Origin: Thermomonas brevis
GTDB taxonomy: Bacteria > Pseudomonadota > Gammaproteobacteria > Xanthomonadales > Xanthomonadaceae
Direction: 5' to 3'
Assembly (NCBI RefSeq): GCF_014395425.1
Contig: NZ_CP060711.1
Span: 1,984,001-2,048,000, forward strand
Length of the DNA stretch: 64,000 nt
Shown here: positions 1 through 8,597 of the stretch, piece after piece
Layout of the letters: the number at the start of each line of letters is the position of its first letter
Numbering within the stretch: position 1 is the first letter of the stretch
Translations under genes and position numbers: made by a program
The notes under the pieces: model-generated
What the model was told of the DNA's origin: nothing
The model's database searches: none
Seen by the model: the letters and a program-made list of their open reading frames with translations, nothing else

Positions 1-1213
1 CGGGCGTCGCTTCGCGCAGCAGGCGCAGCAGCGGTTCGCGTTCATCGGCATCGACCTGCGCGAACAGCGCGACGATGCGCGGCCAGAATCGGCCCAGCTG
101 CGGCCCCAGGTGCCAGCCGCGGTGGGCGTCGAACGGCAGCTGCGCGTAGCGGCTGCGCAGCGCTTCCTGTTGGTCGATGGGCAACGCGTCGAAGCGGGCG
201 GCGGTGGCGCGCAGGGTGGCGCGCTCGGTGTCGGTCAGCGCCTGCCATTCGGTCCAGGCGCCGCGCTGCGCCGCACGCGCCTGCGGCGACAGGCGATCCC
301 AGGCCTGCATGCGGCCGGCGATGTCGCCGTCTTCCGCGATGAGCGCGGGGGTGGCGGCGTCCAGCGGCAGGGCGTCGCTGGCTTCCGCGTGCAGCCAAGC
401 CAGCAGCGGCAATCGAAGGGCCAACTGCAACTCGTATGGCGCGGCCAGCAGGTCGCGGTCGGGATGCAGGGCCGGATCGGCGGCGTCGAAGCGCGCCTTC
501 GGCGCATCGGCCGGCGGCAGCGCTTCGCGCTTCACCTGGTTGCGCCATTCGTCCAACAGCTCGCGTCCGCGCGGATGCAGGAAGAAGGTCGCGGCCAGCG
601 CCACCGCGCAGGCGGCGACGCCCAGCCACAGCCAGCGCAGGCGGCGGCGATGGGGCGGGCCGGCGTCGGTGCCGGGAGCTTGCGCCGGCGACGAGGCGTC
701 GGCGATGGGCGCGGCTTCCGGTGGCGTGTCAGGCAATGCGTCCAGCGCGCGCTGCGCGGTGGCGCGCCACGCGCGCCAGACGTCCACGTCCGGCTGGCCG
801 AGCGGGGTGCGCGGCAGGGCGTCGCGGATCCGCTGCTGGTAGGCGTCGATGCCGATGCCCAGCGCGGCCGCCGCGTCGGCGTCCTCCAGTGCGGCTACCA
901 GATGCAGCAGGACGGCGGCCCGCACCGGCGGGGCGAGCCGGGCGACGCCGGGCAGCGGGCCCGGCGTGCCGGCGACGGTCTGCGCCATCGCCGGGACCGA
1001 CAGCAGCAGGCGCCAGTATTGCCGGGGCCACTGCGCCAGCGGCCATTGGCCGGCATCCGCGGCGAAGACCCGCGCGGCCACCGCCAGCGCGCGCCGCGCG
1101 GCGTCGGCATCGCCGGCCTGGACCTGGACCAGCAGGCGGGCGCGTCGGTCCAGGCCGCGCAGGAACGCGGCCACCGCCGCAGGTCGTGGGGATGGGGGCG
1201 TATTCGCGGTCAT
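1..1213 (-). CDS. DUF3106-type membrane protein, 3' end outside the window
   Basis: The reading frame runs without a stop from ATG at 1213 to the left edge (404 codons), so the C-terminus is missing. The N-terminal half resembles a soluble helical domain rich in Ala and Arg. A Pro/Ala linker follows, then one membrane segment (WLWLGVAACAVALAATFFL, roughly residues 200-218). After the membrane there is a Trp-containing segment with the pattern LSPQARAAQRGAWTEWQALT, which is typical of DUF3106 proteins. The function is unknown. It is transcribed away from priA, and both genes share the repeat-filled intergenic region. The start was chosen because this frame is open and the opposite-strand ORFs here have only low-complexity Arg/Ala products. 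Confidence 0.7.
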   Translation of the reverse strand, partial: MTANTPPSPRPAAVAAFLRGLDRRARLLVQVQAGDADAARRALAVAARVFAADAGQWPLAQWPRQYWRLLLSVPAMAQTVAGTPGPLPGVARLAPPVRAAVLLHLVAALEDADAAAALGIGIDAYQQRIRDALPRTPLGQPDVDVWRAWRATAQRALDALPDTPPEAAPIADASSPAQAPGTDAGPPHRRRLRWLWLGVAACAVALAATFFLHPRGRELLDEWRNQVKREALPPADAPKARFDAADPALHPDRDLLAAPYELQLALRLPLLAWLHAEASDALPLDAATPALIAEDGDIAGRMQAWDRLSPQARAAQRGAWTEWQALTDTERATLRATAARFDALPIDQQEALRSRYAQLPFDAHRGWHLGPQLGRFWPRIVALFAQVDADEREPLLRLLREATP

Positions 1214-1547
1214 GGCAGGCGGGCAGGCACGCTGCATCTTAATGAGGAAGGTCTGAACCGGTCCGCGCACAAGCCGGGCTTGGGGTGCCAACGGATGCTT
1301 GACAGGCCGGAACGCGCAAGCTCCGCAAGCCACCGTGCGGGCTGCGGCCTTGGCGGTTGTGCACAGCCGTGAAAAAACCGTCACATCTGCCTGTTCCACG
1401 CCCGAGGGTTGTCGGCGGGGTACCGGGTTCCACGCTCAACCGATTGATTTCAATGGAGATTGAGAGTGTGGCGGTTTTTTGTCCATCGGGGCCGGAAGTC
1501 CATTGGAACGGGACCTGCGCACCCCCTTCCCGGGCGCATGCACAGAG

Positions 1548-1570
1548 TTATCCACAGCAAGTGTGGATAA
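1548..1570. promoter_or_regulatory. Palindromic DnaA-box pair, unit 1
   Basis: TTATCCACA at 1548-1556 and its exact reverse complement TGTGGATAA at 1562-1570 are separated by 5 bp. Both match the strong DnaA box consensus TTATNCACA. Binding by DnaA is inferred. Confidence 0.65.
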
Positions 1571-1918
1571 GGACAGTTTCCTTTTGGAAACATGAGCTTG
1601 CTGGAATTTCGTGCGCGATTTCTCAACTTTGCGCGGTAGCTGAACGGAGGCGGGGTATCCGATGGCCGCTTGACAGCCGCGTGGACGGCGGCTCCGCGAG
1701 CCGGCGGGCGGGTCGCGGGCGAACCGGTTGTGCACAGCCGGGAAAGAACCGCCCTCAACCCTGGTTCCACGATTTCGGGATGCGATCTCGCTGCCGCGTT
1801 CCACGCGCAACCTATTGATATTAAATTACTTTGCCGGCGTGGCACTTTTTTGACCATGCGCTTGGGAGCGCTGCTGGAACGGCCCTCGCGCACCCGTGCC
1901 GGCCACACATGCACAGCG

Positions 1919-1941
1919 TTATCCACAGGCGATGTGGATAA
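1919..1941. promoter_or_regulatory. Palindromic DnaA-box pair, unit 2
   Basis: TTATCCACA at 1919-1927 and TGTGGATAA at 1933-1941 repeat the unit 1 geometry with a 5-bp spacer of different sequence. Conservation of both boxes and of the spacing while the surroundings diverged argues for a selected function. The site is 110 bp upstream of priA. Confidence 0.65.
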
Positions 1942-2050
1942 GGGCGATTCCCCAGCAACAACAATGCGTTGCGTCATGTTCGTGCGGGATTCGTCAGGTG
2001 TGGCGCGCAAGCCGGCCATGCGGAGTTGCGGCCACCGCTAGACTGGCGCG

Positions 2051-4258
2051 ATGCCGATCCCGCTTCCCGTGCTGCGCGTCGCCCTGCCGGTGCCGCTGCC
2101 GCGCCTGTTCGGCTACCTGCCGCCGCCAGGCGCGGAGGCCGGGGCGGTGGCGGTCGGGCAGCGCCTGCGGGTGCCGTTCGGGCAGCGCGAGGTCTGCGGC
2201 GTCGTGGTCGGGCACGGCGAGGCGGAGCCGGGCGTGGAACTGCGCGCCGCGCTGGAGATTCTGGACGACGGCCCGCTGCTGCACGGCGAACTGCTCGCCT
2301 CGCTGCGCTGGCTGGCCGGCTACCTGCACGCGCCGCTGGGCGAGGTGCTGGCGACCGCGCTGCCGGCGTCGCTGCGCCGCGGCGAACCGCTGCCGGACAT
2401 CGCCCGCCACGGCTGGGTATTGAACGAGGCCGGCCGCACCGCGCTGCCGGCGATGCGCGCGGGCAAGCCGAAAGCGCTGGCCGCGCTGTTGGCGGAAGCG
2501 CGCGGCGAAGACTGGCTGGACGATGCCTCGCCGGGCTGGCGCACGCCGCTGCGGGGGCTGCGCGAGCGCGGGCTGGTGGAGCGCGTCGTGCCGGAGGAGA
2601 AAGTGGGGTCGGAGTCGCCTTTCCGAGGCAAAGGCGACTCCGACCCCACTTTCTCGCCCAACGCCGAACAGCAGCTCGCCATCGATGCGATCCGCGCGGC
2701 CGACGGCTTCGCCCCGTTCCTGCTCGACGGCGTCACCGGCAGCGGCAAGACCGAGGTCTACCTGCAGGCCATCGCCGACTGCCTCGCGCGCGGCAAACAG
2801 GCGCTGGTGCTGGTGCCGGAGATCGGCCTGACCCCGCAGGCGCTGGCGCGTTTCCGCGCGCGGCTGGGCGTGCCGGTGCACGCGCTGCATTCGGGATTGA
2901 ACGACGGCGAGCGCGCGGCGGCCTGGTGGGCGGCGGCCAGCGGGCAGGCGCGGGTGGTCGTCGGCACGCGCTCGGCGATCTTCGTGCCGCTGCCGGAGGC
3001 CGGACTGGTCGTGGTGGACGAGGAACACGACGGCAGCTACAAGCAGTTCGACGGCATCCGCTACCACGCCCGCGATTTCGCCATCGTCCGCGCGCGCGCG
3101 CTGGGCGTGCCCATCGTGCTGGGCAGCGCCACGCCCTCGCTGGAGACGCTGCACAACGCGCAGGCCGGGCGCTACGCGCATCTGCGCCTGCGCCAGCGGG
3201 CCGGCGCCGCGCAGCCGCCGCGCGTGCGCGTGCTGGACGTGCGCAAGCGGCCGCTGCAGGCCGGCCTGTCGGAAGACGCGCTGGGTGCGATCAGGAGCGC
3301 GCTGGACGCCGGCGGCCAAGTGCTGGTGTTCCGCAACCGCCGCGGCTACGCGCCGGTGCTGCTCTGCCACGACTGCGGCTGGAGCGCGCACTGCCCGCGC
3401 TGCAGCACGGAGGACAAGCCCACGCCGATGACCGTGCACGCGCACGGCAAGCGCCTGCAATGCCACCACTGCGGCTACCGCAAGCCGTCGCCGCCGGCCT
3501 GTCCCGACTGCGCCAGCCTGGCGTTGCAGCCGCAGGGCAACGGCACCGAGCGGATCGAGGAGGAATTGGGGGCACGCTTCTCCGACGTGCCGGTGCTGCG
3601 CATCGACCGCGGCAGCACCGGTCATCGCGACGCGCTGCAAAAGCATTTCGATGCGCTGGGCGCCAGGCCCGGCGTCCTGATCGGCACGCAGATGCTGGCG
3701 AAGGGACACGATCTGCCGAACCTCACCTTGGTCGTGGTGGTCGGCATCGACGAAGGCCTGTTCTCCGCCGATTTCCGCAGCGGCGAAAAACTCGCGCAAC
3801 TCTTGGTGCAGGTGGCCGGCCGCGCGGGCCGCGCCGACAAGCCCGGCGAAGTGCTGTTGCAGACCCATCATCCCGAGCATCCGCTGCTGCAAACGCTGGT
3901 GGGCGGCGGCTACCACGCCTTCGCCGAAGCGGAACTGGCGATGCGCGAACTGGCCGGCTTCCCGCCGTTCGCGCACCTGGCGCTGCTGCGCGCGGAGGCG
4001 AAGCACGCCGATCCGCCGCTGCGCTTCCTGCACGAAGCGAAGGAGGCGCTGCGCGAATTTCCGGTCGACGCCTCCGGCCCGCTGCCCGCCCCGATGCCGC
4101 GCCGCGCCGGCTACCAGCGCGCGCAGCTGATCCTGTCCGCGCCGCAGCGCCGCGACTTGCACGCGGCGCTGGATGCGCTGGTCCCGACGCTGTACGCCTC
4201 GCCCGAGGCGAGGCGGGTGCGCTGGTCGCTGGACGTGGATCCGGTCGACCTGTACTAG
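2051..4258 (+). CDS. priA: Primosomal protein N' (replication restart helicase PriA)
   Basis: PriA is the 3'-to-5' helicase that recognises stalled forks and loads the replisome away from oriC. The 735-residue product has the N-terminal DNA-binding domain, Walker A GVTGSGKT (227-234), the DEEH box (323-326), and eight zinc-binding cysteines in the PriA spacing (439, 442, 448, 451, 471, 474, 484, 487). The length is normal for the family except for residues about 183-202, which are encoded by a perfect palindrome inserted in frame between the N-terminal domain and the helicase core. The ATG at 2051 gives the canonical N-terminus with LPRLFGYLPP. It reads away from the DUF3106 gene across the DnaA-box duplication. 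Confidence 0.96.
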   Translation: MPIPLPVLRVALPVPLPRLFGYLPPPGAEAGAVAVGQRLRVPFGQREVCGVVVGHGEAEPGVELRAALEILDDGPLLHGELLASLRWLAGYLHAPLGEVLATALPASLRRGEPLPDIARHGWVLNEAGRTALPAMRAGKPKALAALLAEARGEDWLDDASPGWRTPLRGLRERGLVERVVPEEKVGSESPFRGKGDSDPTFSPNAEQQLAIDAIRAADGFAPFLLDGVTGSGKTEVYLQAIADCLARGKQALVLVPEIGLTPQALARFRARLGVPVHALHSGLNDGERAAAWWAAASGQARVVVGTRSAIFVPLPEAGLVVVDEEHDGSYKQFDGIRYHARDFAIVRARALGVPIVLGSATPSLETLHNAQAGRYAHLRLRQRAGAAQPPRVRVLDVRKRPLQAGLSEDALGAIRSALDAGGQVLVFRNRRGYAPVLLCHDCGWSAHCPRCSTEDKPTPMTVHAHGKRLQCHHCGYRKPSPPACPDCASLALQPQGNGTERIEEELGARFSDVPVLRIDRGSTGHRDALQKHFDALGARPGVLIGTQMLAKGHDLPNLTLVVVVGIDEGLFSADFRSGEKLAQLLVQVAGRAGRADKPGEVLLQTHHPEHPLLQTLVGGGYHAFAEAELAMRELAGFPPFAHLALLRAEAKHADPPLRFLHEAKEALREFPVDASGPLPAPMPRRAGYQRAQLILSAPQRRDLHAALDALVPTLYASPEARRVRWSLDVDPVDLY
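2597..2655. repeat. Perfect inverted repeat (26-bp arms) inside priA
   Basis: The left arm (2597-2622) and right arm (2630-2655) are exact reverse complements around a 7-bp loop. The element begins on a codon boundary (codon 183) and adds about 20 residues (EKVGSESP, then KGDSDPTF) without breaking the frame. The opposite strand reads nearly the same peptide, as expected for a palindrome. It resembles in-frame palindromic elements described in other bacteria, such as those of Rickettsia. Family membership is inferred; no second copy was seen in the window. Confidence 0.85.
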
Positions 4259-4262
4259 CGCG

Positions 4263-5699
4263 TCACCACGTCCGCTTCAGCGGATGCGCCTCGGTGTTGA
4301 ACACGATGCCGTCGAAGTCCAGCGCCGTCGCCGGGGCGAACAGCAGGTAGTAGTACTTGAACGTCTCGGCGAACAGGAAGCTCTCCATCGAGTCGAGCTT
4401 CTCCTTCGTGCGCACGTCCTTCAGCGCGGCGAAGCCGTGCTCGGTGCGGGTGGCGCGCACGAAATCCTCGAAGAACACCTTGCCCATGCCGCGGTAGCGC
4501 GCGTCGCCGGTGTAGTGATGCAGGTAATAGGCGGATTCGACGATCTCCGGCCGCAGCGCGTAGCCCGGCGAGCGCACGTCCATCGCCGCGTAATCCAGCG
4601 ATTCCGGCTCGATGCCGTGCAGCCGCCACATCTTCAAACCGGATTCCTGCAGGCGTTTGGCGCGGTCGAGATCGCCGCCCAGCGCCAGCAGGCCGGGCAT
4701 GAACGCATCCAGCGCGCCGTAGGTGGTGGAGGTGCGCTGGCCGCTGTCCATGTCGGCGTGGCCGTACCAGAGTTCGCCGTCGCGCACCTCGTCGGCGAGG
4801 TACTTGTTCACCGGGCCGATGCTGTCGTCCCACATGCGCTTGCAGTCCTCGTCGCCGAACAGCTTCCAGCACTTCAGCAGATATTCGTAGTACGAGTCGA
4901 TGCCGCCGGCGATCGAGCTGTCGGTGTTTGTCCACTTGCCGGTTTCGACGTCGATGTTCAGGCCGACCAGGCCGATCTTCGAGCGGCGCTTGTACGTCTC
5001 CATCAGCGCGCGCTTGGCCTTGTCGTAGTACGCCTGCTTGCCGGTCAGCTTGGCCAGCGTGCCGAACTCCAGCAGCAGGGTGCCGGTCTCGGCCGGGTTG
5101 CTGACCTTGCCGCTCACCTTGCCGGTGCGCAGGTTGACGTGGGTGTAGGGCAGGCCGGTGGGGCTGTCGAACACGGGCGACAGGCGCGTGCCGAGGTCGT
5201 CGGCCAGCGCCAGCAGGCGCTTGTCGCCGGTCATCTGGTAGCCGGACAGCAGGCCGCCGAGCAGGCGGATGGTGACCTCGAAGTTCTGCACGTCGATGTC
5301 CTGGTCGAACGAGAGCTGGGTAACGATCAGCTCGCGCGCCTCGTTCGCCTCCTTGTCCATGCCGAGCAGCAGCAGCGTGTCCAGCGCATCCACCGGCGAC
5401 ATCAGCAGCGGCACCGGGTACCAGTCGCGCGGTGCGGCGCTGATCGGCTTCAGGTCGTCGTGGCCCTTGGCGTACTGCATGTAGCCCTGCCAGGCATGGC
5501 GGACTTCGGCGCGCACCTGTTCGGCGAGGCGGGCGGCTTCGACGTCGTCCACCTTCGGCACCTCGGCCAGCGCGGCGGGTCCGGCGGTGGCCGTCGCGGC
5601 GGCGGGAGCGGAAGCGGCGGGCGCCTGTCCGTTGCAGGCGGACAGCGCCAGCAGCAGGGCGGCGACCAGCGGGGCGGTGCGCAGGGCTCGGGTCATCAT
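4263..5699 (-). CDS. GH47 family alpha-1,2-mannosidase, lipoprotein
   Basis: GH47 enzymes are Ca-dependent inverting alpha-1,2-mannosidases that trim high-mannose glycans. The 478-residue product starts with a lipoprotein signal (LLLALSAC, Cys22) and an Ala/Pro linker. It then has GH47 hallmarks: PLLMSPVDALDTLLLLGM, FAETFKYYYLLF near the C-terminus, and FNTEAHPL (467-474), whose Thr is the Ca ligand in characterised members. The ATG at 5699 follows GAGGA and overlaps the GH2 stop in ATGA, so the two are translationally linked. Lipidation suggests attachment to the cell envelope facing the periplasm or the cell surface. GH47 is mainly a eukaryotic family, so this is notable. The exact linkage specificity is inferred. 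Confidence 0.88.
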   Translation of the reverse strand: MMTRALRTAPLVAALLLALSACNGQAPAASAPAAATATAGPAALAEVPKVDDVEAARLAEQVRAEVRHAWQGYMQYAKGHDDLKPISAAPRDWYPVPLLMSPVDALDTLLLLGMDKEANEARELIVTQLSFDQDIDVQNFEVTIRLLGGLLSGYQMTGDKRLLALADDLGTRLSPVFDSPTGLPYTHVNLRTGKVSGKVSNPAETGTLLLEFGTLAKLTGKQAYYDKAKRALMETYKRRSKIGLVGLNIDVETGKWTNTDSSIAGGIDSYYEYLLKCWKLFGDEDCKRMWDDSIGPVNKYLADEVRDGELWYGHADMDSGQRTSTTYGALDAFMPGLLALGGDLDRAKRLQESGLKMWRLHGIEPESLDYAAMDVRSPGYALRPEIVESAYYLHHYTGDARYRGMGKVFFEDFVRATRTEHGFAALKDVRTKEKLDSMESFLFAETFKYYYLLFAPATALDFDGIVFNTEAHPLKRTW

Positions 5700-8392
5700 C
5701 GTGTCCTCGTCGGGGAAGCGGTGTCGCGTGGAAGGGAAGCGGAATGCAGGACGTCGCCCAGCGTCTGCACGCGCAGCGCGGCGCGCAGGGCGGGCAGGTC
5801 GGCGCTGCTGCGCACGGCCAGCTCGCGGGTTTCGCCGGGCAGCAGGTCGATAGCGTTGTCGTCGATGACGGCGTCGAGGCCGTCGAACGCGATCCATGCC
5901 GCGCGCACTAGCTGGTTGGCGTGCAGGCGCAGGACGGCGTGGTCGCCTTCGGTGCGGAGTTCGGCCTGCCACTGGTGGGCGGCCAGCGCTTGTTCTTTTG
6001 CCGGTACGAAGTGCACCAGCCGCCGCGCCAACACTGCGCCGTCGCGCAGCAGCTCGAATACGGCCACGCTGCGCTTCGGATCGTGGCCCATGAGCAGGTC
6101 GGCATCGACGAAGCGCGCCACGTCGGTGACGCCCATCGGCGACAGGGTGACGGTTTCCTGCTGGCGCGCGAACTCGCGGCCCTCGACGTCCATCACCCGC
6201 ACGCGCCATTGCGCGGTGACCGCGTCGCGACCGTCGTTGAGCAGGCTGAAGCGGGTGACGCCGTCGTCGTCGCGCAGCGCCGCCACCGCCACGTCGGCGA
6301 AGAAGCGGCGCGCGTGGAAGTGCAGCGCCTTCCAGTGGCCGAAATAATCGAGACTCGACCACGACGCGCCCGGCCACACGTCGTTGAGCTGCCAGTACAG
6401 CGAGCCCATCGTGTAAGGACGCGAAGCGCGATGGTGCAGCGCGGCCAGTTCGATGCCCTCGGCCTGCATCACCTGGCTGAGGTAGATGAAGTCGGGGAAC
6501 GAGCGTGGCGTGCCGTAGTCGCGCTCGATGTAGAGCAGCAGGCGCTCGTTGCCCTTGCCGGCCATGAACTTCTGGTGGGCGCGGATCACCGGGCCGTCGA
6601 TGCGTTGCTCATCGCGTGCGGCGAACGCATCCACGGTGGAAAGCTGCGGCCACGCCTGCAACCCGTATTCGGACATGAAGCGCGGCGTCTCGCGCAGGTA
6701 GGCGGTCGGCGGCAGCGCCGGGCCGCCCCACACGTCCCAGTAGTGCTTGTCGCCGCGCCTGGAATCGTTGGCCTTGGCATCGAGATCGTTGCTCGGCGAA
6801 CTCGACCAGTACGGCACGCCCAAGCCTTCCTCGGCCACCACCTTGCGCAAGTCGTTGCCGAACAACTCGGCGTAGCCCTGCCAAACCGTGGCGGCGAACC
6901 CGGGATCGGCGGCGGTCAGCGCCTTGCCGTGGCCCCAATCCTTCCACGCGGTTTCTTCCTCGTTGTTGCCGCACCACAGCACGAGGCTGGGGTGATGGCG
7001 CAGGCGGCGGATGTTGTCGCGCGCCTCGGCCACCACGCTGGCGCGGAACGTGGGATCGAAGGCGGGCTGCATGCCGCCGCCGAACATGAAGTCCTGCCAG
7101 ACCAGCAGGCCGAGTTCGTCGGCGATGTCGAAGAAGTCGTCGCTCTCGTAATAGCCGCCGCCCCAGTTGCGCAGCATGTTCATGTTGGCGTCGCGCGCGG
7201 CCTGCAGGTCGCGGCGCAGGCGCTCGCGGGTGACCCGCGCCGGGAACATGTCGAACGGAATCACGTTCGCGCCCTTGGCGAACACCGGCACGCCGTTGAC
7301 GACGAAGGCGAAGCCCTGCCCGCCGTCGGCGTCCTCGTCGCGGCGCAGTTCGACGGTGCGCAGGCCGGTGCGCAGCGAAGCGTCCTGTGCGCCTTCCACG
7401 GTCGCCTGCACGCGGTAGCGATCCTGCGCGCCGTAGCCCACCGGCCACCAGCGGCGCGGCTGCGCGATCTGCACGGGCAGTTGCAGCGCGTTGTCGCCGA
7501 TTTGCAGCATCACGCGGCGTTCGCTGCGGGCGACGCGCTTGCCGTCGGGATCGAACATCTCCACCGCCACGCGCACCTTGCCCGCCGCCGCGTTGTCCAT
7601 CTGCAACTGCACGGTCAGCGCCGCGCGCTGCGCGTCCAGCGCGTCGGTGCGCACCGCGAGATCGGTGATGCGGCGTTCGTTCCAGCTTTCCAGATGCACC
7701 TCGCGCCACACGCCGGCGGTGACGTAGCGCGGCCCCCAGTCCCAGCCGAAGTGATAGGCCGGCTTGCGCACGAAGTTGCCGACCATCGCGTCCGCCGGTT
7801 CGTCGCCGTAGGGCGAGGGGTAGTTGCCGGCGATCTTGTGCGGCATCGCCTGCACGCGCGGCAGCAGGGTGCGGATCGGCGAGCGGAACACGATGCGCAG
7901 TTCATTGTCTTTCGCGCGCAGGCGGCCATCGACGCGCGCGCGCCAGATGCGGTGCGCGTTGTCGGCGTCCAGCAGCGGCGCGCCGTTGAGGCTGACCTCG
8001 GCGAAGGTGTCGAGGCCGTCGAAGCGCAGTTCGGCGTGTGGGCGCGCCAGCGTCTCAGCATCCACGTCGAAGCGCGCGCGGTATTCCCAGTCGGCGAGGC
8101 CGATCCATTGCAGGCCGGCTTCGGCCGCGCCGACATAGGGATCGCCGATGACGCCGGCCGCCAGCAGATCGGTGTGCACGCTGCCCGGCACCTGCGCCGG
8201 CCGCCATGCGTCGAGGCCGGGATGCGCTTGAAGCTGTGCATCGCCGGGCAGCAGGCGGAAGCTCCACTGCGCGCGCAGTGGAGCGGCGGTGGCGATGCCG
8301 ACGACGCCGCACAGGGCAAGCAGCAGCGCGGCCTGCCACAGCCGGAAGGCGCGGGCTTGCATCGATCCAAATCGAGTGCGTCTGTGCTGCAT
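5696..8392 (-). CDS. GH2 family beta-mannosidase, exported
   Basis: The enzyme is predicted to hydrolyse terminal beta-mannosides such as the Man-beta-1,4-GlcNAc core of N-glycans. The 898-residue product has a signal peptide (hydrophobic stretch QAALLLALCGVVGIATAA), an N-terminal jelly-roll domain with YEYRARF-like strands, an immunoglobulin-like domain, and the TIM barrel. The acid/base sits in WCGNNEE (Glu about 478) and the nucleophile in MSEYG (Glu about 575), both as in beta-mannosidases. The ATG at 8392 has AGGAGG 10 bp upstream. An in-frame ATG at 8362 would also give a good signal peptide. The putative LacI operator at 8357-8370 lies just inside the longer reading frame. Its stop overlaps the GH47 start. 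Confidence 0.88.
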   Translation of the reverse strand: MQHRRTRFGSMQARAFRLWQAALLLALCGVVGIATAAPLRAQWSFRLLPGDAQLQAHPGLDAWRPAQVPGSVHTDLLAAGVIGDPYVGAAEAGLQWIGLADWEYRARFDVDAETLARPHAELRFDGLDTFAEVSLNGAPLLDADNAHRIWRARVDGRLRAKDNELRIVFRSPIRTLLPRVQAMPHKIAGNYPSPYGDEPADAMVGNFVRKPAYHFGWDWGPRYVTAGVWREVHLESWNERRITDLAVRTDALDAQRAALTVQLQMDNAAAGKVRVAVEMFDPDGKRVARSERRVMLQIGDNALQLPVQIAQPRRWWPVGYGAQDRYRVQATVEGAQDASLRTGLRTVELRRDEDADGGQGFAFVVNGVPVFAKGANVIPFDMFPARVTRERLRRDLQAARDANMNMLRNWGGGYYESDDFFDIADELGLLVWQDFMFGGGMQPAFDPTFRASVVAEARDNIRRLRHHPSLVLWCGNNEEETAWKDWGHGKALTAADPGFAATVWQGYAELFGNDLRKVVAEEGLGVPYWSSSPSNDLDAKANDSRRGDKHYWDVWGGPALPPTAYLRETPRFMSEYGLQAWPQLSTVDAFAARDEQRIDGPVIRAHQKFMAGKGNERLLLYIERDYGTPRSFPDFIYLSQVMQAEGIELAALHHRASRPYTMGSLYWQLNDVWPGASWSSLDYFGHWKALHFHARRFFADVAVAALRDDDGVTRFSLLNDGRDAVTAQWRVRVMDVEGREFARQQETVTLSPMGVTDVARFVDADLLMGHDPKRSVAVFELLRDGAVLARRLVHFVPAKEQALAAHQWQAELRTEGDHAVLRLHANQLVRAAWIAFDGLDAVIDDNAIDLLPGETRELAVRSSADLPALRAALRVQTLGDVLHSASLPRDTASPTRTR
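8357..8370. promoter_or_regulatory. Putative LacI-family operator at the GH2 5' end
   Basis: TTGCATCGATCCAA is a near-perfect 14-bp palindrome centred on CG at 8363-8364. It closely matches three sites in the receptor/GH92 intergenic region. It overlaps the alternative GH2 start codon (8362), where a bound repressor could block transcription or translation. Confidence 0.55.
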
Positions 8393-8417
8393 GCTGCCTT
8401 TGCCTCCTGTCCACTCA

Positions 8418-8463
8418 ATCCCCGCGAAGGCGGGAGTTGCTCTGATGACGAGCTTCACTCGTC
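8418..8463. repeat. Short hairpins upstream of GH2
   Basis: CCCGC-gaag-GCGGG (8421-8434) is the core of an intergenic repeat common in this bacterial family. GACGAG-cttca-CTCGTC (8447-8463) is a second small hairpin. Both lie between the isomerase stop and the GH2 start. No function is assigned. Confidence 0.4.
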
Positions 8464-8483
8464 GTCGCCGCGTCTCGCGAAAA

Positions 8484-8588
8484 CTCCCTCCCTTTCGCCG
8501 CAGGCGAAGGGGAGGGTTGGGGAGGGGTTGCTGTTCGCGCGAAAAGCGACTCCCTCCCGACCTCCCCCTGCGCTGCGCGCAAGGGGAG
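8484..8588. repeat. Dispersed repeat element, copy 1 (intergenic)
   Basis: This roughly 105-bp GC-rich element begins CTCCCTCCCTT, contains TTGGGGAGGGG and ends CTCCCCCTGCGCTGCGCGC followed by AAGGGGAG. The same order of motifs recurs at 60544-60650 in the 5' end of lipB. Its ends are complementary (CTCCC...GGGAG), suggesting a non-autonomous miniature element or structured repeat. Here it separates the isomerase gene from GH2. Confidence 0.7.
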
Positions 8589-8597
8589 AAGCAAAGC

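Larger units (their letters stand above)
1291..2005. repeat. Diverged tandem duplication, period 371 bp, with DnaA-box pairs
   Basis: Two units lie head to tail. Four landmarks recur exactly 371 bp apart: GCTTGACAG (1297 and 1668), TTGTGCACAGCC (1357 and 1728), TTCCACGC (1428 and 1799), and a DnaA-box pair (1548 and 1919). A shared TTCGTGCG follows at 1608 and 1979. The sequence between landmarks has diverged, with AT-rich patches near 1440-1480 and 1810-1835. No convincing coding capacity was seen. The stretch fills the gap between the DUF3106 gene and priA. Unit borders are approximate. Confidence 0.8.

Noticed and set aside
1357..1365. TTGTGCACA (also at 1728) as additional DnaA boxes
   Set aside because: It deviates from TTATNCACA at the third base, and most of it (TGTGCACA) is itself palindromic. 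It is conserved between units but is too weak to call a box.
1291..2005. Main chromosomal oriC
   Set aside because: dnaA, dnaN, rpmH and gyrB are absent from the window, and only four consensus boxes were found. An accessory or regulatory role fits better.
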